Both the position numbers and the translations under genes were made by a program. DNA of 34,309 nucleotides from Selenomonas bovis DSM 23594 (GTDB lineage: Bacteria; Bacillota; Negativicutes; Selenomonadales; Selenomonadaceae): contig NZ_KB908402.1 of NCBI RefSeq assembly GCF_000381005.1, positions 1 to 34,309 of the forward strand, given 5' to 3'. Shown here piece after piece: positions 32,334 through 34,309 of this stretch. Below the pieces are notes generated by a model, which was not told the origin of the DNA, made no database searches, and saw only the letters and a program-made list of their open reading frames with translations. Numbering within the stretch: the stretch's first letter is position 1; each line of letters opens with the position of its first letter.

Positions 32334-32574
32334 TTTTCCACAATTCCATGGGGATGATTTGTGGAGAAAAAACGCTAAATATAGTCTGACGGTGGATTTC
32401 TTTAGCTAAATATGGAGTTATCCCCTGTTTTATCCACATTATCCACAGGACGCGTCGGATTTTTCTATGCACATTGTACACATTGGCGGGATGTCCGGAA
32501 TGATTGGGCGGATGGCAGTTCGTATCCAGGGAGGGGGAGAAGTTATCCACAACTGTGGATGAGTGTGTGGATAA
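32334..32574. promoter_or_regulatory. DnaA-box cluster
   Basis: Four perfect TTATCCACA boxes: 32430-32438 and 32439-32447 in direct tandem with no gap, 32543-32551, and 32566-32574 in reverse. Three more have one mismatch: 32334-32342, 32360-32368 (reverse) and 32554-32562 (reverse). AT-rich stretches lie among and beside them. The cluster sits between two divergent genes (LCP and MgtC). It is either a replication origin or a DnaA-titrating/regulatory site; dnaA and dnaN are not in the window. Confidence 0.7.
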
Positions 32575-32658
32575 GCAAATTTTCTCTTGTGCAAAGAGGT
32601 GTTTGCTGACGTTAGTTGTAGTATAATAGGGACATGAGATATGAGAGGAGGCGGATGG

Positions 32659-33336
32659 ATGACGGAGATCAGCGAGGGCGAGCTCTTGCTGCGCCTGGTG
32701 CTCGCCTGCGTGCTCGGCGGCATCATCGGCTATGAGCGGCAGTCGCGCCATAAGTCGGCGGGGCTGCGCACGAATATGCTCGTGTGTCTCGGCTCCTGCC
32801 TCGTGATGGTGCTCTCGCAGGAGATCTACCTGCGCGTCGAGGGGCATACGAACGCGGATCCGGCGCGCCTCGCGGCGCAGGTGGTCTCAGGCATCGGCTT
32901 CCTCGGCGCCGGGGCGATCATGAAGGAGGGCCTGACGGTCACGGGGCTCACGACGGCGGCGTGTCTCTGGGTCGTCGCGGGCGTGGGGCTCGCGGTCGGC
33001 GCGGGCCTGTATGTGGGAGCCTTGCTCACGACGGGGCTCGTGTTCGCGACGCTCGGCGTGCTCTCGCGCCTCGACGCGTGGGTGGCGCAGGAGCGCCATC
33101 TCTATCTCGTGATCCATGCGTGTGATGCGCCGGGGCAGCTCAGCCATATCAGCGCCTGCCTCGAGGATCTCGATCTCTCGGTGCGCGATCTCAAGGTGCA
33201 TGAGGCGCCGCCGCAGGATGGGGTGCGGATGCTGTCGATCGAGCTTGATGTCTATAACCGCCAGGCGGTGAGGAGTGCTGTCATCGCGGAGGCTGTGCAG
33301 CAGCTGCGCGGCGTGCGCGGCGTGGAGATTGGTTGA
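32659..33336 (+). CDS. MgtC/SapB family membrane protein
   Basis: A 225-residue protein. The N-terminal ~140 residues hold about four to five membrane helices with the family motifs LGGIIGYERQSRHKSAGLRTNMLV and GIGFLGAGAIMKEG. A soluble C-terminal domain (about 145-225) has an ACT-like strand pattern. MgtC relatives are linked to magnesium limitation and membrane energetics; the role here is not shown by the sequence. The start is ATG 32659 with AGGAGG 7 nt upstream; ATG 32641 overlaps the site. A TATAAT at 32622-32627 is the likely -10, with a weak -35 (GTGTTT). It starts ~85 bp after the last DnaA box. Confidence 0.85.
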   Translation: MTEISEGELLLRLVLACVLGGIIGYERQSRHKSAGLRTNMLVCLGSCLVMVLSQEIYLRVEGHTNADPARLAAQVVSGIGFLGAGAIMKEGLTVTGLTTAACLWVVAGVGLAVGAGLYVGALLTTGLVFATLGVLSRLDAWVAQERHLYLVIHACDAPGQLSHISACLEDLDLSVRDLKVHEAPPQDGVRMLSIELDVYNRQAVRSAVIAEAVQQLRGVRGVEIG

Positions 33337-33386
33337 GGAGCCGCTGGGAGTGCAGCGTGCTGTCTAGGATTCATGGAGGTATGGGT

Positions 33387-33809
33387 ATGTTGAATGAAGC
33401 GATTATTGACACGATGGTGCGGCAGGCGATGGATATCACGCGCAATGCGTATGTGCGGCATGAGTCGTCGCTCGCGGTCGGCGCCTGTGTGCTGGCGTCG
33501 GACGGGACGCTCTACAGCGGCTGCAATCTCGAGAACCGCATGCCGCAGCTCTGCGTGACGGCGGAGCAGGTGGCGATGCATATCGCGCTCGCGGACGGCA
33601 AGCGCGAGTTCGACGGTATCGCCGTCATCGCGGATACGGAGGAGCCGTATGTGCCGAGCGGCCTCTCGCTCCAGCTGCTCGCGGAGTTCGATGTACCGGA
33701 GGTCGTCATGGCGAACATGAACGGGCTCACGGACGTAAAGCCACTCGAGGCGCTGCTGCCGTACTATGTGAGGATGAAAGCGAATAAGAGGTTCACGTTC
33801 GGGAAGTGA
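33387..33809 (+). CDS. Cytidine deaminase homologue without zinc ligands (probable pseudoenzyme)
   Basis: A 140-residue protein that aligns along its length with small homotetrameric cytidine deaminases: VGACVLASDGTLYSGCNLEN matches the start of the core, and EALLPY the C-terminal motif. The catalytic zinc set is gone: the CAE motif is TAEQ (Thr58 for Cys, Glu60 kept, Gln61 for Arg), and PCGxC is PSGLS (Ser91 and Ser94 for both Cys). The fold should persist, but zinc-dependent deamination is unlikely; a regulatory or binding role is inference. The start is ATG 33387 with GGAGG 7 nt upstream; ATG 33381 is only 1 nt from it. It follows mgtC by 50 bp and may be co-transcribed. Confidence 0.8.
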   Translation: MLNEAIIDTMVRQAMDITRNAYVRHESSLAVGACVLASDGTLYSGCNLENRMPQLCVTAEQVAMHIALADGKREFDGIAVIADTEEPYVPSGLSLQLLAEFDVPEVVMANMNGLTDVKPLEALLPYYVRMKANKRFTFGK

Positions 33810-33829
33810 AGGATGGCGTGCATGAATGA

Positions 33830-34039
33830 AAGGGGGCAGAAAGATCCCGAGGTATCAGTCGAAGGAAATCAAAAAGATGTCGCGCGGAAGGTCATGCGGA
33901 GGGGCTGAAGAAGGGGATGGATGCCCTCGCGGCTCTGAACCGTGTCCTGCTGAAAGAGAAGCGTTATGACGATCTCGCACGTGCTTCGTCGGATGCGGCA
34001 TATCGGCAGAAACTCCTCGAAGATCTGGGCATTGAGTGA
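33830..34039 (+). pseudogene. C-terminal remnant, possibly of an Rpn/PD-(D/E)XK nuclease-transposase
   Basis: 69 open codons with no start signal. The first part reads RAEGHAEGLKKGMDALAALNRVLL, a charged AEG-repeat helix, and the end is KRYDDLARASSDAAYRQKLLEDLGIE. This layout resembles the C-terminal tail of Rpn-family recombination-promoting nucleases. A short ATG frame in another phase (from 33813) runs into it and stops at 33908, consistent with a frameshifted relic. The assignment rests on motif style only. Confidence 0.4.
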
Positions 34040-34069
34040 GAACGGCTGCTCCTGCCTGCTGCTGGACGC

Positions 34070-34132
34070 ACGAACGCCCCGCCTTAGGGAAGCACTGATT
34101 AATTCAGCGCTTCCCTAAGGCGGGGCGTTCGT
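34070..34132. terminator. Long hairpin with the joined ends of a foldback element in its loop
   Basis: Perfect 24-bp arms starting ACGAACGCCCCGCC (34070-34093) and ending GGCGGGGCGTTCGT (34109-34132). The inner part (about 34083-34119) is TTAGGGAAGCACTGATTAATTCAG-like, the two terminal repeats of the MITE-like element with nothing between. The outer part looks like a terminator stem, but no long T-run follows. Confidence 0.65.
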
Positions 34133-34148
34133 GTATGTCCGTATCTTC

Positions 34149-34309
34149 GGGGCTGTTGCACGTATCAACAACGTGTAGCAGCCCCTTTTAGTTTGCAAAA
34201 AAATGTTGCCAAGGACTTAAAAATCCTTGGCAACAGGCGTAAAATATAGATATGCAAAATCAAATTTTACAAGGAGATTATACATCCCTCGGCGGAAGTT
34301 TTCAACTCT
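34149..34309 (-). mobile_element. Inner end of a truncated IS-like element (right window end)
   Basis: 34149-34253 is the exact reverse complement of 1-105. The copy extends further here, to the window edge. A minus-strand frame covers 34217-34309 (30 codons then TAA, reading ENFRRGMYNLLVKFD and ending YFTPVAKDF), the C-terminus of the element's gene, probably its transposase. It is followed inward by a terminator hairpin and the terminal GGGGCTGTTGCACG hairpin. The family is not recognised from 30 residues. Confidence 0.6.

Noticed and set aside
32213-32341. Longer N-terminus for the LCP protein
   Set aside because: The promoter TTGCAC-17-TATAAT lies inside this extension, so it cannot be translated from that transcript.

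Overview
The window looks like a chromosomal contig from a diderm, GC-rich Firmicute, most likely Negativicutes of the Selenomonas/Mitsuokella type. The reasons are strong AGGAGG ribosome sites, Firmicute-type promoters, a secretin-based Tad pilus (which needs an outer membrane) and a lytR-cpsA-psr gene. Genus assignment is inference. Both window ends lie inside the same insertion-sequence-like end: bases 1-105 and 34149-34253 are a perfect 105-bp inverted repeat. The window is therefore probably a contig that stops at two copies of one mobile element.

Layout. 180-2277: a small membrane protein and a first TadG-like pilus protein, both on the minus strand. 2683-9976: a Schlafen/AlbA_2-type ATP-binding protein, then an FAD oxidoreductase followed by three paralogous polytopic membrane proteins resembling GT-C glycosyltransferases; the first of these is wrecked by an internal deletion. 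9978-11500: a dispersed repeat, a phased ACGCAC array, and the prepilin peptidase transcribed divergently from the pilus operon. 11709-21519: the Tad operon in the order cpaB, secretin, TadZ-like ATPase, cpaE, tadB, flp1, flp2, tadE, cpaF, tadC, DUF192. 21683-22975: a second TadG-like gene, convergent with the operon. 23289-28002: an NAD-dependent epimerase, a guanylate-kinase-like protein (minus), a threonine-synthase-like PLP enzyme and a Ppx/GppA phosphatase. 28496-33809: a zinc-ribbon protein, malic enzyme, a pair of convergent leader-RNA-like segments, an LCP protein (minus), a cluster of DnaA boxes, MgtC, and a cytidine deaminase homologue lacking its zinc ligands. 33830-34309: a nuclease/transposase remnant, a hairpin and the second IS end.

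How it fits together. CpaF powers a pilus motor built on TadB/TadC. Flp1/Flp2 are the pilins, processed by the prepilin peptidase. CpaB and the secretin form the outer-membrane channel. The two CpaE/TadZ-type ATPases probably place the machine at a pole. The two TadG proteins at the locus borders have their own promoters and share a C-terminal motif. Two families of small dispersed repeats sit between genes: a ~163-bp foldback (MITE-like) element and a ~107-bp repeat. One foldback copy lies in the leader of the Tad operon, and another ends at the stop codon of the second tadG.

The points most worth checking are the DnaA-box cluster at 32334-32574, the convergent leader RNAs at 30380-30810, the zinc-less deaminase, the phased array at 10149-10216, and the uncharacterised membrane-protein paralogues. 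No rRNA, tRNA or CRISPR array was recognised.
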